Positions 1 to 7,126 of a stretch of DNA of 9,401 bases are shown here, piece by piece. Made by a program: the position numbers and the translations under genes. This stretch comes from Dehalococcoidales bacterium. GTDB taxonomy: Bacteria; Chloroflexota; Dehalococcoidia; Dehalococcoidales; JAQTVP01. Each line of letters starts with the position of its first letter. Within the stretch, counting starts at the first letter, position 1. The stretch spans positions 1 to 9,401 of the forward strand of contig JAQTVP010000056.1 in NCBI GenBank assembly GCA_028707015.1. Reading direction: 5' to 3'. The notes under the pieces are model-generated. The model saw only the letters and a list, made by a program, of their open reading frames with translations. It searched no databases and was not told the origin of the DNA.

Positions 1-589
1 TAGCTTGCATGAGTTCGAATCCTTCAGCGTAAGCTTGCATTAGTCCATATTCAATTCCATTGTGGATCATCTTAACTAAATGGCCGGCACCACTGGGACC
101 AACATAACCATAACCCTGCTGTGACGAAGGTGCTAATGTCTGGAAAATAGGCTCCATTTTTTGGAACGCTTTTTTATTGCCTCCAACCATAAGGCAGTAA
201 CCTTCCTTTAGTCCCCATATTCCACCGCTAGTTCCTGCATCAAGATAGTTAATCCCTTGTGCTAAAAGTTTGGACGCCCGGCGCATACTGTCTTTATAAT
301 TTGAATTCCCGCCATCAATAATAATATCGTCTTGAGATAATTGTAGGGCCAAGTCGTTAACGGTATTTTCGGTAGGTGTACCCGATGGTATCATTATCCA
401 GACAGCACGGGGAGTAGTAAGGCTTTCCACCAAACCGGAAATGGATTTATAACCTTTTGCCCCTAGCTCAACAAGGTTCTCCACCGCTGTTTCGTTGGGA
501 TCATATACCATAACGTGGTGACCGCCTTTCAATAGACGAATGGCCATGTTACTGCCCATACGCCCTAAACCTATCATGCCAAGTTCCAT
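1..589 (-). CDS. gnd: 6-phosphogluconate dehydrogenase, decarboxylating (N-terminal part, cut by window edge)
   Basis: This enzyme oxidises and decarboxylates 6-phosphogluconate to ribulose-5-phosphate in the cytoplasm (oxidative pentose phosphate pathway). Only the first 196 codons are visible; the C-terminal helical domain lies beyond position 1. The Rossmann loop GLGRMG is at residues 7-12. The second strand ends in VYDPN, with Asp30 where NADP-dependent forms usually have Asn-Arg-Thr, so NAD preference is inferred. IIDGGNSNYKD is at 90-100, the TSGGIWGLKEGYCLMVGG block at 120-137, and catalytic Lys173 and Glu180 lie in GAGHLVKM and HNGIEYG. This matches the short (about 300-residue) class. 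The ATG is preceded by GGGAGG at good spacing, 19 bases after the fusion gene stop, so it belongs to the same operon. Zwf could follow outside the window, but that is a guess. Nothing in the visible part looks damaged. Confidence 0.93.
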   Translation of the reverse strand, partial: MELGMIGLGRMGSNMAIRLLKGGHHVMVYDPNETAVENLVELGAKGYKSISGLVESLTTPRAVWIMIPSGTPTENTVNDLALQLSQDDIIIDGGNSNYKDSMRRASKLLAQGINYLDAGTSGGIWGLKEGYCLMVGGNKKAFQKMEPIFQTLAPSSQQGYGYVGPSGAGHLVKMIHNGIEYGLMQAYAEGFELMQA

Positions 590-608
590 AGTAACCTCCC
601 TCAGATTG

Positions 609-3350
609 TTATTTTAATTCATTAACCAGCTTCAAAATATTATTTTCGTTATCTTTAGTCAGCTGAATCCGTATTATATTTCGTCCTAATGACTGCAGTG
701 TCTGAAAATCTCCTAAAGCTTGTGCATCAGCAACTGTCCCAAAAGTGTAGGGCATATCAGGAATTGGTATATCTCTTTCATGAACAGTAATAATTTGCAG
801 GAATAATCCTGTGTTCGGTCCTCCTTTATGAAGCTGTCCTGTTGAGTGTAAAAAACGTGGTCCGTATCCAATGGTAGTTGCTATCCCATATCGTTCGGTA
901 ATTTTTTGTTGCAGTTTTGCGAAAGCGTTATCCGTTCCTTGATTCTGCTGTATATAAGCCATGATAGCCAAATAACTTGGTATTTTAGCCTTATTCAGCA
1001 GTTGAGCTAACGTTTCTTCTGACTGCTGGCTGGCAGGCAGATTGCCGGAGGTGGTATACTCCCGTAAAATTTGCTCTGTTGCCTCCTTAGACTGCTGCAC
1101 ATCAGGTTGATTAAAAGGATTAATATTTAGTATTGCCCCGGCTATACTAACGGCAAACTCCCAGCGATAGAACTCTGCGCCCAGATCATATTTGTCCTGC
1201 ATTTCAATAACTAGAACCGGGTGTCCTGCAGATTTTATACACTCAATCGCCCTATCTGTTTCCGAATTATTGTCGCCCTTAAGGCGCTGGTAAACAAATA
1301 ACCTGTCGTTACCATAATTGATTGCTTTCATTAATGGTTCACCAGTTACTGGGATAATACCCTTGCCATCCTTGCCGGTACTTTCTGCAATAAGCTGTTC
1401 TACCCAGAGGCCGAAACTATTAATAGACGGAGATGTAATCAGCGTCAGTTTGTCCCTTCCTCTAGCAGTTAAAGCGCCTAGGTATGTGCCGAGCCAGACT
1501 CCTGGATTATTATGAACAGGCACACAGGAAGCACAGGCCTCTCTCATAACGTCGGAACGCTCTATTAGCTTCATTATGTCGATTCCTAAGAGTGCAGCTG
1601 GTACTAAACCAAAGTAAGACAGAATGGAATATCTGCCACCGATATCCGGATGGTTTAGGAAGGTACGCCGAAAATTATTAACCGCAGCTAATTTAGTTAG
1701 CGGAGTTTCGGGGTCGGTTATGGCGACAAAATGCTGTCCAGCATTTTCTTTTCCAACTGACGATTCGACCAGTTCTTGGAAGTAATGAAAGAACACGAGG
1801 GGCTCCGTTGTCGTGCCGGATTTTGAGGAAACTAAAAATAAAGTGCGGCTTGGATCTATTGATTCTGTTATCGATTGTATCCAGGATGGTACTGTTGAGT
1901 CCAGTACTATAAGTTCTGGATAGCCGGTTGCATTATTAAATACTTGCCTTAGCACTTCAGGCCCCAAACTGCTGCCGCCCATGCCCAGTAAGACAACATG
2001 GTGGAAACCATCATTTATAATTTCTTGCGCAAATGCTTGTAGGTTTGGTATTTGTTCAGACATTAAATCGGTAACACGAAGCCATCCCAGACGATTTATA
2101 ATTTCAGTAGGTGTCAGTTTCCAAATAGTATAATCTTTTTGCCAGATACGTCGCACAATATTATTTTTATCCAAATCAACCATAGCGTTTTCAACATTAC
2201 TGATAAAAGTACCAAAATCTACGCCTGGATATACGTACTTGGTTGCCAGCAGCTTCACTTTTTTGTCTTCAATGCCGGTCATAATCTTGTCGAACGATGT
2301 AGCAAATGCCTGCAATCCCTCAGTAAGCAGTTTGTCTGTTAAAGATTTCATGTTAATTCCCGCATTGGTTAGATTAGCTATTGTCTGCTCAGCTACAGAA
2401 ATATCCAAATCAAGACTGGTTATTGCTTGGCCATACTCTAGGAAAGCAGCAATAGTCGCCGGAGACATAGTGTTTACAGTATCAGTGCCGATAAGTGGAT
2501 CGATATACATGACATCGCTATAAGCCGGATTTCTCGTGCCAGTGCTTGCCCATAGAAGCCGTTGCATATGGGCACCGCTGGTTCTTAATATTGTGAAACG
2601 TTCGCTGTCAAACGCTTTCCTAAAATTATGATATGCCAGCATGGCATTAATAAAAGCGGCTTTACCAAGTAAACTCCTAAGTTGTTCCTGCCCTTGTCTA
2701 ATGCGCTCTTCTAAAAGAGTATCAACTGCTGTATCTATCTGGCTGAGAGAAAAAGAGGCTACAGAAGTTACGTTATCAGTATTCTTACCCTGATTGCCTC
2801 GATCACTAATACCGGTAATGTAAGCTTCAATAACCTGTCGGTACATTTCCAGAGAGAATATTAGAGTAACATTGACATTAATGCCGTCACTGATAAGCTG
2901 GCGGATAGCCGGTATACCCTCTGGTGTGGCTGGGATTTTTATCATAACATTCGGTCTATTCAGGGCAGCAAATAACCGACTGGCTGCTGTTATAGTGCCA
3001 TTAGTGTCATTAGCTAATACTGGACTGATCTCTAATGATACATAGCCATTTAACCCGGATGACTGATCATATATGGGGCGCAGTATATCAGCTGTAGTTC
3101 GTATATCTTCTGTTACCAAAGCTTCATATATAGATACTGTATCTTTACCGGCTTTAGCTAAATCCAATATCGCCTTATCATAATCAGTGCTGCCAACAAT
3201 AGCTTTCTCAAAAATTGTAAGATTGAAAATTATTCCGCTTATTCCTTGTTGGATAAAATTCTGGAGTTCACCGGATTTGATTAGACTCCTGCGAATGTAA
3301 TCAAGCCAAATAGCTTGGCCTTGCTGTAAAGCCTTCTGAATAGAATTCAT
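609..3350 (-). CDS. tal-pgi: bifunctional transaldolase / glucose-6-phosphate isomerase
   Basis: This is a fusion of transaldolase (about residues 1-365) and phosphoglucose isomerase (about 370-913), a known architecture. The isomerase half interconverts glucose-6-P and fructose-6-P. Its motifs look intact: GMGGSSLGPEV at 456-466, SSKSGTTTEP at 508-517, DIGGRYSILSYFG at 569-581, AESTGK with probable catalytic Glu656, and HSTGQLHKGGPN at 835-846. The transaldolase half keeps Asp17, Glu107 in YVSLEISP, Schiff-base Lys138 in MIKIPATPEG, and Asn160/Thr162. However, the family signature G-V/I-T-S-N-P-T-I-F reads GIIFNLTIF at 39-47. The expected phosphate-binding Arg of SRxDT is Gln204 (SQIDT). Transaldolase activity is therefore doubtful, while isomerase activity is likely. 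The start follows AAAGGAGG (about 3359-3366), 4 bases after the rpiB stop. Confidence 0.95.
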   Translation of the reverse strand: MNSIQKALQQGQAIWLDYIRRSLIKSGELQNFIQQGISGIIFNLTIFEKAIVGSTDYDKAILDLAKAGKDTVSIYEALVTEDIRTTADILRPIYDQSSGLNGYVSLEISPVLANDTNGTITAASRLFAALNRPNVMIKIPATPEGIPAIRQLISDGINVNVTLIFSLEMYRQVIEAYITGISDRGNQGKNTDNVTSVASFSLSQIDTAVDTLLEERIRQGQEQLRSLLGKAAFINAMLAYHNFRKAFDSERFTILRTSGAHMQRLLWASTGTRNPAYSDVMYIDPLIGTDTVNTMSPATIAAFLEYGQAITSLDLDISVAEQTIANLTNAGINMKSLTDKLLTEGLQAFATSFDKIMTGIEDKKVKLLATKYVYPGVDFGTFISNVENAMVDLDKNNIVRRIWQKDYTIWKLTPTEIINRLGWLRVTDLMSEQIPNLQAFAQEIINDGFHHVVLLGMGGSSLGPEVLRQVFNNATGYPELIVLDSTVPSWIQSITESIDPSRTLFLVSSKSGTTTEPLVFFHYFQELVESSVGKENAGQHFVAITDPETPLTKLAAVNNFRRTFLNHPDIGGRYSILSYFGLVPAALLGIDIMKLIERSDVMREACASCVPVHNNPGVWLGTYLGALTARGRDKLTLITSPSINSFGLWVEQLIAESTGKDGKGIIPVTGEPLMKAINYGNDRLFVYQRLKGDNNSETDRAIECIKSAGHPVLVIEMQDKYDLGAEFYRWEFAVSIAGAILNINPFNQPDVQQSKEATEQILREYTTSGNLPASQQSEETLAQLLNKAKIPSYLAIMAYIQQNQGTDNAFAKLQQKITERYGIATTIGYGPRFLHSTGQLHKGGPNTGLFLQIITVHERDIPIPDMPYTFGTVADAQALGDFQTLQSLGRNIIRIQLTKDNENNILKLVNELK

Positions 3351-3354
3351 TTTG

Positions 3355-3828
3355 TTAGCCCTCCTTTGTTGCCAGCGATGCTTGAGCCTCTATAGCGGTG
3401 ATTTTACTTAACCGACGGCGATGGCGTGCTTCTCCAGTAAACATGGAATTAAGAAAAGACTCTACCAGCTCTATGGCTAATTCAATACCAATAACACGTG
3501 CTCCAAGACACAAAACATTCATGTCATCATGTTCTACACCTTGATGTGCTGAGTATGTGTCATGACAAAGACAGGCTCGGATTCCACGAATCTTGTTGGC
3601 AGTTATGCAGGCTCCGACTCCGCTGCCACAGATTAATATGCCTCGATTTACCTGTCCTGAAATTACTGCACTGGAAACTGCCAGTGCAAAATCGGGGTAA
3701 TCGTCATTAGGATCAAGTGCATAGGATCCCAGATCTAAAAAGTCGTATTTTTTATTTAAGCGTGTGACCAATTCATTTTTTAGTTTAAAGCCACCATGAT
3801 CGGCGCCCGAGGCAATTTTCATTTTCAT
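3355..3828 (-). CDS. rpiB: ribose-5-phosphate isomerase B (RpiB/LacAB family)
   Basis: This enzyme interconverts ribulose-5-phosphate and ribose-5-phosphate in the cytoplasm. Its 157 residues are near the family length of about 150. Visible motifs are GADHGGFKLK near the N-terminus, DDYPDFA at 42-48, and ICGSGVG at 66-72 with Cys67 as the expected enediol-forming base and Ser69 where many homologues have Thr. They continue with ANKIRGIRA at 77-85, then SAHQGVEHDDMNV with His100, and a basic GEARHRRRL tail at 132-140 that contacts phosphate in this family. There are two possible Met starts (residues 1 and 3). The first is preferred because AGGAG lies 7 bases upstream of it. That ribosome site sits inside the last codons of the transketolase remnant, whose stop is 3 bases away, so translation may be coupled. 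Ring-opened hexose isomerases (LacA/LacB) are related, but the pentose phosphate context favours RpiB. Confidence 0.95.
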   Translation of the reverse strand: MKMKIASGADHGGFKLKNELVTRLNKKYDFLDLGSYALDPNDDYPDFALAVSSAVISGQVNRGILICGSGVGACITANKIRGIRACLCHDTYSAHQGVEHDDMNVLCLGARVIGIELAIELVESFLNSMFTGEARHRRRLSKITAIEAQASLATKEG

Positions 3829-3831
3829 GAT

Positions 3832-4041
3832 TCACTCCTGTGCGTAAGTTAAATGTAGTAAAGCATAAAGCATCGCGGAGGCATTTCCTGCAGACAGAAT
3901 AAACCGATCCCATAATACATAGGCCATAGGGGCTGCTCCCATCGGAGTTCCTAGGTGGCCTGATTTTGCCTGCTGTACCCTATCTACCGCTAGGAAGCGA
4001 ATGGTATTTATACATAATTCATCAAGTTCTAATGCGGTCAT
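3832..4041 (-). pseudogene. tkt: transketolase N-terminal remnant (69 codons, internally deleted)
   Basis: The first 44 or so residues match the transketolase N-terminus closely: LDELCINTIRFLAVDRVQQA, then SGHLGTPMGAAPMAYVLWDRF. The frame jumps directly to ILSAGNASAMLYALLHLT, skipping the 15-18 residues usually found between WDRF and the (R)DRFVLSAGHGS block. It ends after four more codons at TGA, so about 600 residues are missing. Residues normally invariant have changed: GHPG is GHLG, and SAGHGS is SAGNAS, losing a thiamine-diphosphate-site His. The ATG is preceded by AAGAGG, with 9 bases to the ROK gene and 3 bases to rpiB, so the stub is still transcribed and could be translated, coupling ribosomes into rpiB. 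It cannot be an active transketolase. A retained function as a leader or coupling peptide is possible but unproven. Confidence 0.85.
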
Positions 4042-4050
4042 CTTAACCTC

Positions 4051-5019
4051 TTATCTATGGCGTGCGAATGCCGCTGCTCCAATGACTCCAGCTTTATTAC
4101 CTAAAGCAGCCGGAACAATATGTAATCCTTTCAATGCTGTCTCAAGCGCCCGTGAATGAACTATATGCTGTACTAAAGAGATATATTTCGGTAAACCTTG
4201 AATGACGCCACCGCCTAATATAACCAGGCAGGGATTAAAGGCATTAATAACTCCCACTAAACCGGCAGCAAGGAATTGTGCCGTATCTTCAACTATACGT
4301 TGAGCTAATGGATCTCCGTTCATATATGCCTCAGTAACCGTAGCGGCAGAAATATTCTCAGTACTCCCGGCTAGTGCCAACAGTAATTCACCCGCTTTTG
4401 GTTCATTGTGTACAATTTCTTGTGCTCGCTCCCTTATTGCCCAACCACCTGCATAGGCTTCGAGACATCCCTGGTTACGGCAATGACACTGGCGGCCGTT
4501 ACTAACAATGGTCATATGTCCAAACTCTCCACTAGTATTGTTGCACCCTTCCAGTAGCTTGCCGTTGCTAACGATACCACCACCAACACCTGTACCAACA
4601 AAGAGGCATATTAGATCATTAATGCCTTGGCCTGCGCCATAGAGCCATTCACCGTATGTGGCAGCCCGTACATCGTTGGTTACTATTACCGGTAATGCTA
4701 GTTTATCTTCAAGCTTTGCCTGGAGAGGTATATTGTGCCAGTCAAGATTCGGGGAGAAACGTACTATCCCGGTATCTTTTTCAATTTGTCCGGCTATCCC
4801 GATACCAAGAAATTGTGCCGATTGATTAGCTTTATACAGACAGATGTTTACACTTTCGATAATACTATCAATTATTCTATCAGGACCCTTTTCTGGTTGT
4901 GTTGGGATACTGTGTGATACCAGAATATATCCGGTTTCGTTTACTAGAGATGTTTCTGTTTTTGTCCCGCCCAGATCCACTCCTAGTACCAGTGAATTTT
5001 TAGCAGTATTATTTTTCAT
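4051..5019 (-). CDS. glk: ROK-family sugar kinase, probably glucokinase
   Basis: This kinase uses ATP to phosphorylate a hexose, most likely glucose to glucose-6-phosphate, in the cytoplasm. Its 322 residues are typical for ROK kinases. The ATP-binding motif GVDLGGTK is at residues 13-20 with Asp15. The catalytic Asp116 is in VTNDVRAATYGE. The second nucleotide loop GTGVGGGIV is at 142-150, and the sugar-contacting Glu165-Phe-Gly-His is in SGEFGHMTI. A structural zinc site is formed by His168, Cys178, Cys180 and Cys185 (CHCRNQGCLEAYAGG), and a late LVILGGGV strand is at 265-272. No DNA-binding domain precedes it, so it is a kinase and not a ROK repressor. It is first in the operon. The ATG is preceded by AAAGGA about 9 bases away. 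Fructokinase or N-acetylhexosamine kinase are alternatives; the isomerase and dehydrogenase neighbours favour glucokinase. Confidence 0.9.
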   Translation of the reverse strand: MKNNTAKNSLVLGVDLGGTKTETSLVNETGYILVSHSIPTQPEKGPDRIIDSIIESVNICLYKANQSAQFLGIGIAGQIEKDTGIVRFSPNLDWHNIPLQAKLEDKLALPVIVTNDVRAATYGEWLYGAGQGINDLICLFVGTGVGGGIVSNGKLLEGCNNTSGEFGHMTIVSNGRQCHCRNQGCLEAYAGGWAIRERAQEIVHNEPKAGELLLALAGSTENISAATVTEAYMNGDPLAQRIVEDTAQFLAAGLVGVINAFNPCLVILGGGVIQGLPKYISLVQHIVHSRALETALKGLHIVPAALGNKAGVIGAAAFARHR

Positions 5020-5028
5020 AGTTTAAAT

Positions 5029-5034
5029 TCCTTT
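5029..5034 (-). promoter_or_regulatory. ribosome binding site of the ROK kinase gene
   Basis: On the minus strand AAAGGA lies 9 bases before the ATG at 5017-5019 and supports that start. The transcript leader further upstream also carries a short inverted repeat, GACTG-gttt-CAGTC at 5068-5081, too small to call a regulator site. Confidence 0.6.
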
Positions 5035-5905
5035 GCCTAGTGTAATTATGCTCTGTAATAAGCTTCCGACTGGTTTCAGTCAGTTTTTAAGGCTGTACCA
5101 AACTTCCATTCAAATCAAACAAGAATGCTTTTATAATAGCGAATTTATCATAACAATAAAGTGCTGGTAATACCTAAAAACAAGTATTCTATTTCTTACT
5201 TACCATGAGTATATTGTAGCTTATTGCTCTATTTTATATTAATTGAGGAGTATTCTGAAACAGATGTTTGATCTCATTTGAATTTAAACCAACAAAATTT
5301 GGGATGCTTAAATAGGAGCTAGTTAAGGGAATAATAATGAGGAGGACCGATAATTTATACTAGTAAATATTCAACTGCACACTTCCTCGATTTTATCTTC
5401 ACTACTGGATTGGATAACGGTCTAGTATTGGTATTCACTTGTATAGTTTGTAACTATTAGCATGTGATTTTAAAAAGTCAAGTAACATTAACGAAGCTAC
5501 AATACTCCTGGTTTTAATTAATATCTTACAAAATACTAATTTTAATCATATTAGATATTGTACAGGTGTACTTTTATTTATTTTCATTATTTCAATAACC
5601 GTTCTAGGAGTATTATCGTTTAATATAGTGTGTAAGTTAAGATAGCTGTAATGAACTAATTAGCCGTTAATCGCTAGCGGTTTTAAAATTATTTAATCCC
5701 TGCATTAACTTTGTGAATTCCTTAAGTTAGTTATACCAGTGTTCATATTTTCTTTACTAGCGTCAAATTTCTTGTACCGATTTATATTCTCAATGGAAAC
5801 ATATCAAATCTGCAGACCAATAACCCGAAGATTATTAGTGCAAATGTAATCTCTCCTAGGTAAAAAGAGGAGTTTGGGTACGATAATTTCTGGGATTACT
5901 CTACC
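5035..5905. other. long AT-rich intergenic region without a supportable gene
   Basis: About 870 bases between two genes that point away from each other. It must hold the promoter of the sugar operon; a candidate on the minus strand is TATTAT at 5133-5138 with TTTATT 16 bases upstream (5155-5160), but the match is weak. Small inverted repeats are present: GTACA-gg-TGTAC at 5560-5571, and a weak stem CCGTT/AGCGG around 5663-5679 followed by TTTT. No reading frame combines a start codon, ribosome site and protein-like composition. I see no tRNA, riboswitch or repeat family here. Confidence 0.5.
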
Positions 5906-5907
5906 TA

Positions 5908-5916
5908 TGCTACAAT
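5908..5916 (+). promoter_or_regulatory. probable extended -10 promoter of the mechanosensitive channel gene
   Basis: TGC followed by TACAAT fits the extended -10 pattern TGn-TATAAT with one mismatch in the hexamer. No good -35 is present at 17-18 bases (TTCTGG or TTTCTG), which is tolerable for extended -10 promoters. Transcription would begin near 5923, giving a leader of about 55 bases to the ATG at 5978. Confidence 0.45.
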
Positions 5917-5961
5917 AAGTAAAAATTACAGCAACTTATACGGTTACTGCATTGTAGTTTT

Positions 5962-5968
5962 AGGGAGG
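5962..5968 (+). promoter_or_regulatory. strong ribosome binding site before the ATG at 5978
   Basis: AGGGAGG lies 9 bases before ATG 5978-5980. It marks the ancestral start of the channel gene, because this ATG is in the same frame as the channel and no comparable site precedes the TTG at 6140 or later in-frame start candidates. Confidence 0.75.
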
Positions 5969-5977
5969 CGTATTATA

Positions 5978-6139
5978 ATGATGCCACCATTCGCATTAGA
6001 TTCCCCACTTCTGTAAAGCGCATGGGCTGGGGGAATATTAATTGTCTCTGTTCTGGTGGTATGGTTAGTTATGTTCGGATTGAAATACCTAAGGCGGAAG
6101 TGGGAAAAACGGAATAAAACTGCTGCCGCTCCATAGTTA
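5978..6139 (+). pseudogene. 5' part of the MscS-type channel gene, interrupted by two in-frame stops
   Basis: Starting at the ATG with the strong ribosome site, the frame reads 12 codons (MMPPFALDSPLL) and meets TAA at 6014-6016. The same frame then continues as a hydrophobic helix (GILIVSVLVVWLVMFGLKYL) followed by a basic stretch (RRKWEKRNK), typical of a first transmembrane segment with a cytoplasmic positive end. It meets TAG at 6134-6136 just before the residues LLRRLSKP that lead into the channel body. Frame is conserved throughout and no indel is needed, so these look like two point nonsense changes in a once longer gene. As it stands, ribosomes starting at 5978 make only a 12-residue peptide. 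Confidence 0.7.
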
Positions 6140-7084
6140 TTGAGGCGCCTCTCCAAGCCCATTTTCTTATTGTTTGTATCCTTGGGGCTTCTTTTGGCAC
6201 TGACCTCTTTATCCTATCTAGCACCATGGTATTACTACTTGGGGAAAACTGCTATTGTATTTGTGATTGTTATCGTTACTTATGGATTAGCACTGAGTGG
6301 ATGGTTGCTGCTGGGTTGGTATATGCGCAGAAATAAAGTGCGCCAAAGCCTCGTCCGTATGGTACAAAGGATCACGATAATAATTGTCTATGCAGCTGGT
6401 TTACTTGTGCTATTGGACTACCTGGGAATTTCTATCAGTCCTATGATAGCAGGATTGGGAATTGGTTGTCTGGCGGTAGCTTTAGCACTTCAACCTACTC
6501 TAAGTAACTTTTTTGCTGGTACCCAGATTGTGCTCGACAAAATGTTACGTGTGGGTGATTATATCGAATTAGACAGTGGTGAAAGAGGATACGTTGCTGG
6601 TGTGGGCTGGCGTAGCACACGGGTTCGTACAGATTTCAATAATTTGATGGGCATTCCTAATTCCCGTTTAGTAGATAGTATAATTACAAACTATTACGGA
6701 CCGGATATGGAACTAGTAGTTATAGTAAACTCAGGTGTTAGTTACAGTAGTGATCTGGCTCAAGTGGAAGATGTAGCTTTGGCAGTAGCACGAGAGATAA
6801 TTGAAGAATTGCCAGAAGCTGTAAAAACGTGCGAACCATGGTTTGCGTTTGAAGAATTCGGAGACTCGAATATACATTTTTGGGTTTGGTTATATGCGAC
6901 AGACCGGGTTGGTTCGTTTCGTGTAAAAAGTGAACTCATTAAGCGCCTTCATTCCCGCTTTGCACAGGAGGGGATAATAATCAATTACCCTGTTCGACTG
7001 CTTACTTACGAAGATTCTAAAGATAAGAAACCTTTCCTCTCAGTAAATGTCCATGGTCTTGAGGAATCAGTTGAAAATAACTGA
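6140..7084 (+). CDS. MscS-family small-conductance mechanosensitive channel, 5'-truncated reading frame
   Basis: MscS channels open under membrane tension and release solutes during hypo-osmotic shock. The open part encodes 314 residues from a TTG. Hydrophobic segments lie at about 8-30, 33-61 and 78-98, followed by the glycine/alanine-rich pore helix GLGIGCLAVALALQPTLSNF at 105-124. The beta domain contains RVGDYIELDSGERGYV at 137-152, GWRSTRVRT at 156-164 and IPNSRLVDSIITNY at 172-185. An alpha/beta C-terminus ends near NYPVRLLTYED. All hallmark regions look intact. The TTG has no ribosome site, and an in-frame TAG lies 3 bases upstream of it. The next in-frame ATG is near residue 62, inside the membrane domain. 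The gene is therefore either a recent pseudogene or depends on readthrough or reinitiation. It ends with tandem TGA TAA. Confidence 0.8.
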   Translation: MRRLSKPIFLLFVSLGLLLALTSLSYLAPWYYYLGKTAIVFVIVIVTYGLALSGWLLLGWYMRRNKVRQSLVRMVQRITIIIVYAAGLLVLLDYLGISISPMIAGLGIGCLAVALALQPTLSNFFAGTQIVLDKMLRVGDYIELDSGERGYVAGVGWRSTRVRTDFNNLMGIPNSRLVDSIITNYYGPDMELVVIVNSGVSYSSDLAQVEDVALAVAREIIEELPEAVKTCEPWFAFEEFGDSNIHFWVWLYATDRVGSFRVKSELIKRLHSRFAQEGIIINYPVRLLTYEDSKDKKPFLSVNVHGLEESVENN

Positions 7085-7126
7085 TAATGTGGTCTTGTGT
7101 TATACAAGTTATATCCTCTACTTTTC

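Noticed and set aside
1318..2523. Plus-strand open frames inside the transaldolase/isomerase gene.
   Set aside because: They overlap a long, well-matched coding gene on the other strand, lack ribosome sites and look like no known protein; they are shadow frames.
5068..5090. GACTG-gttt-CAGTC followed by a T-rich run as a plus-strand terminator.
   Set aside because: The stem is only 5 base pairs, and no plus-strand gene precedes it within the window.
5340..5460. GAGGAGG followed by a short open frame that could start at a rare ATT codon.
   Set aside because: About 36 codons, no standard start codon and no recognisable protein character; the purine run alone is not enough.
5454..5642. A 63-codon stop-free stretch on the plus strand ending in a hydrophobic segment (GVLLFIFIISITVLGVLSF).
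   Set aside because: It has no ATG, and its only GTG is near the end. There is no ribosome site. In such AT-rich DNA about one open stretch of this length is expected by chance over six frames, by rough estimate.
6134..6136. TAG in the channel gene as a pyrrolysine codon.
   Set aside because: The same frame also carries TAA at 6014, which pyrrolysine insertion would not read. No pyrrolysine genes are visible here.
5944..6162. A 72-codon minus-strand frame opposite the broken 5' part of the channel gene.
   Set aside because: The opposite strand in the channel frame encodes a sensible membrane helix with a strong ribosome site and ATG, while this frame has no supporting signals.
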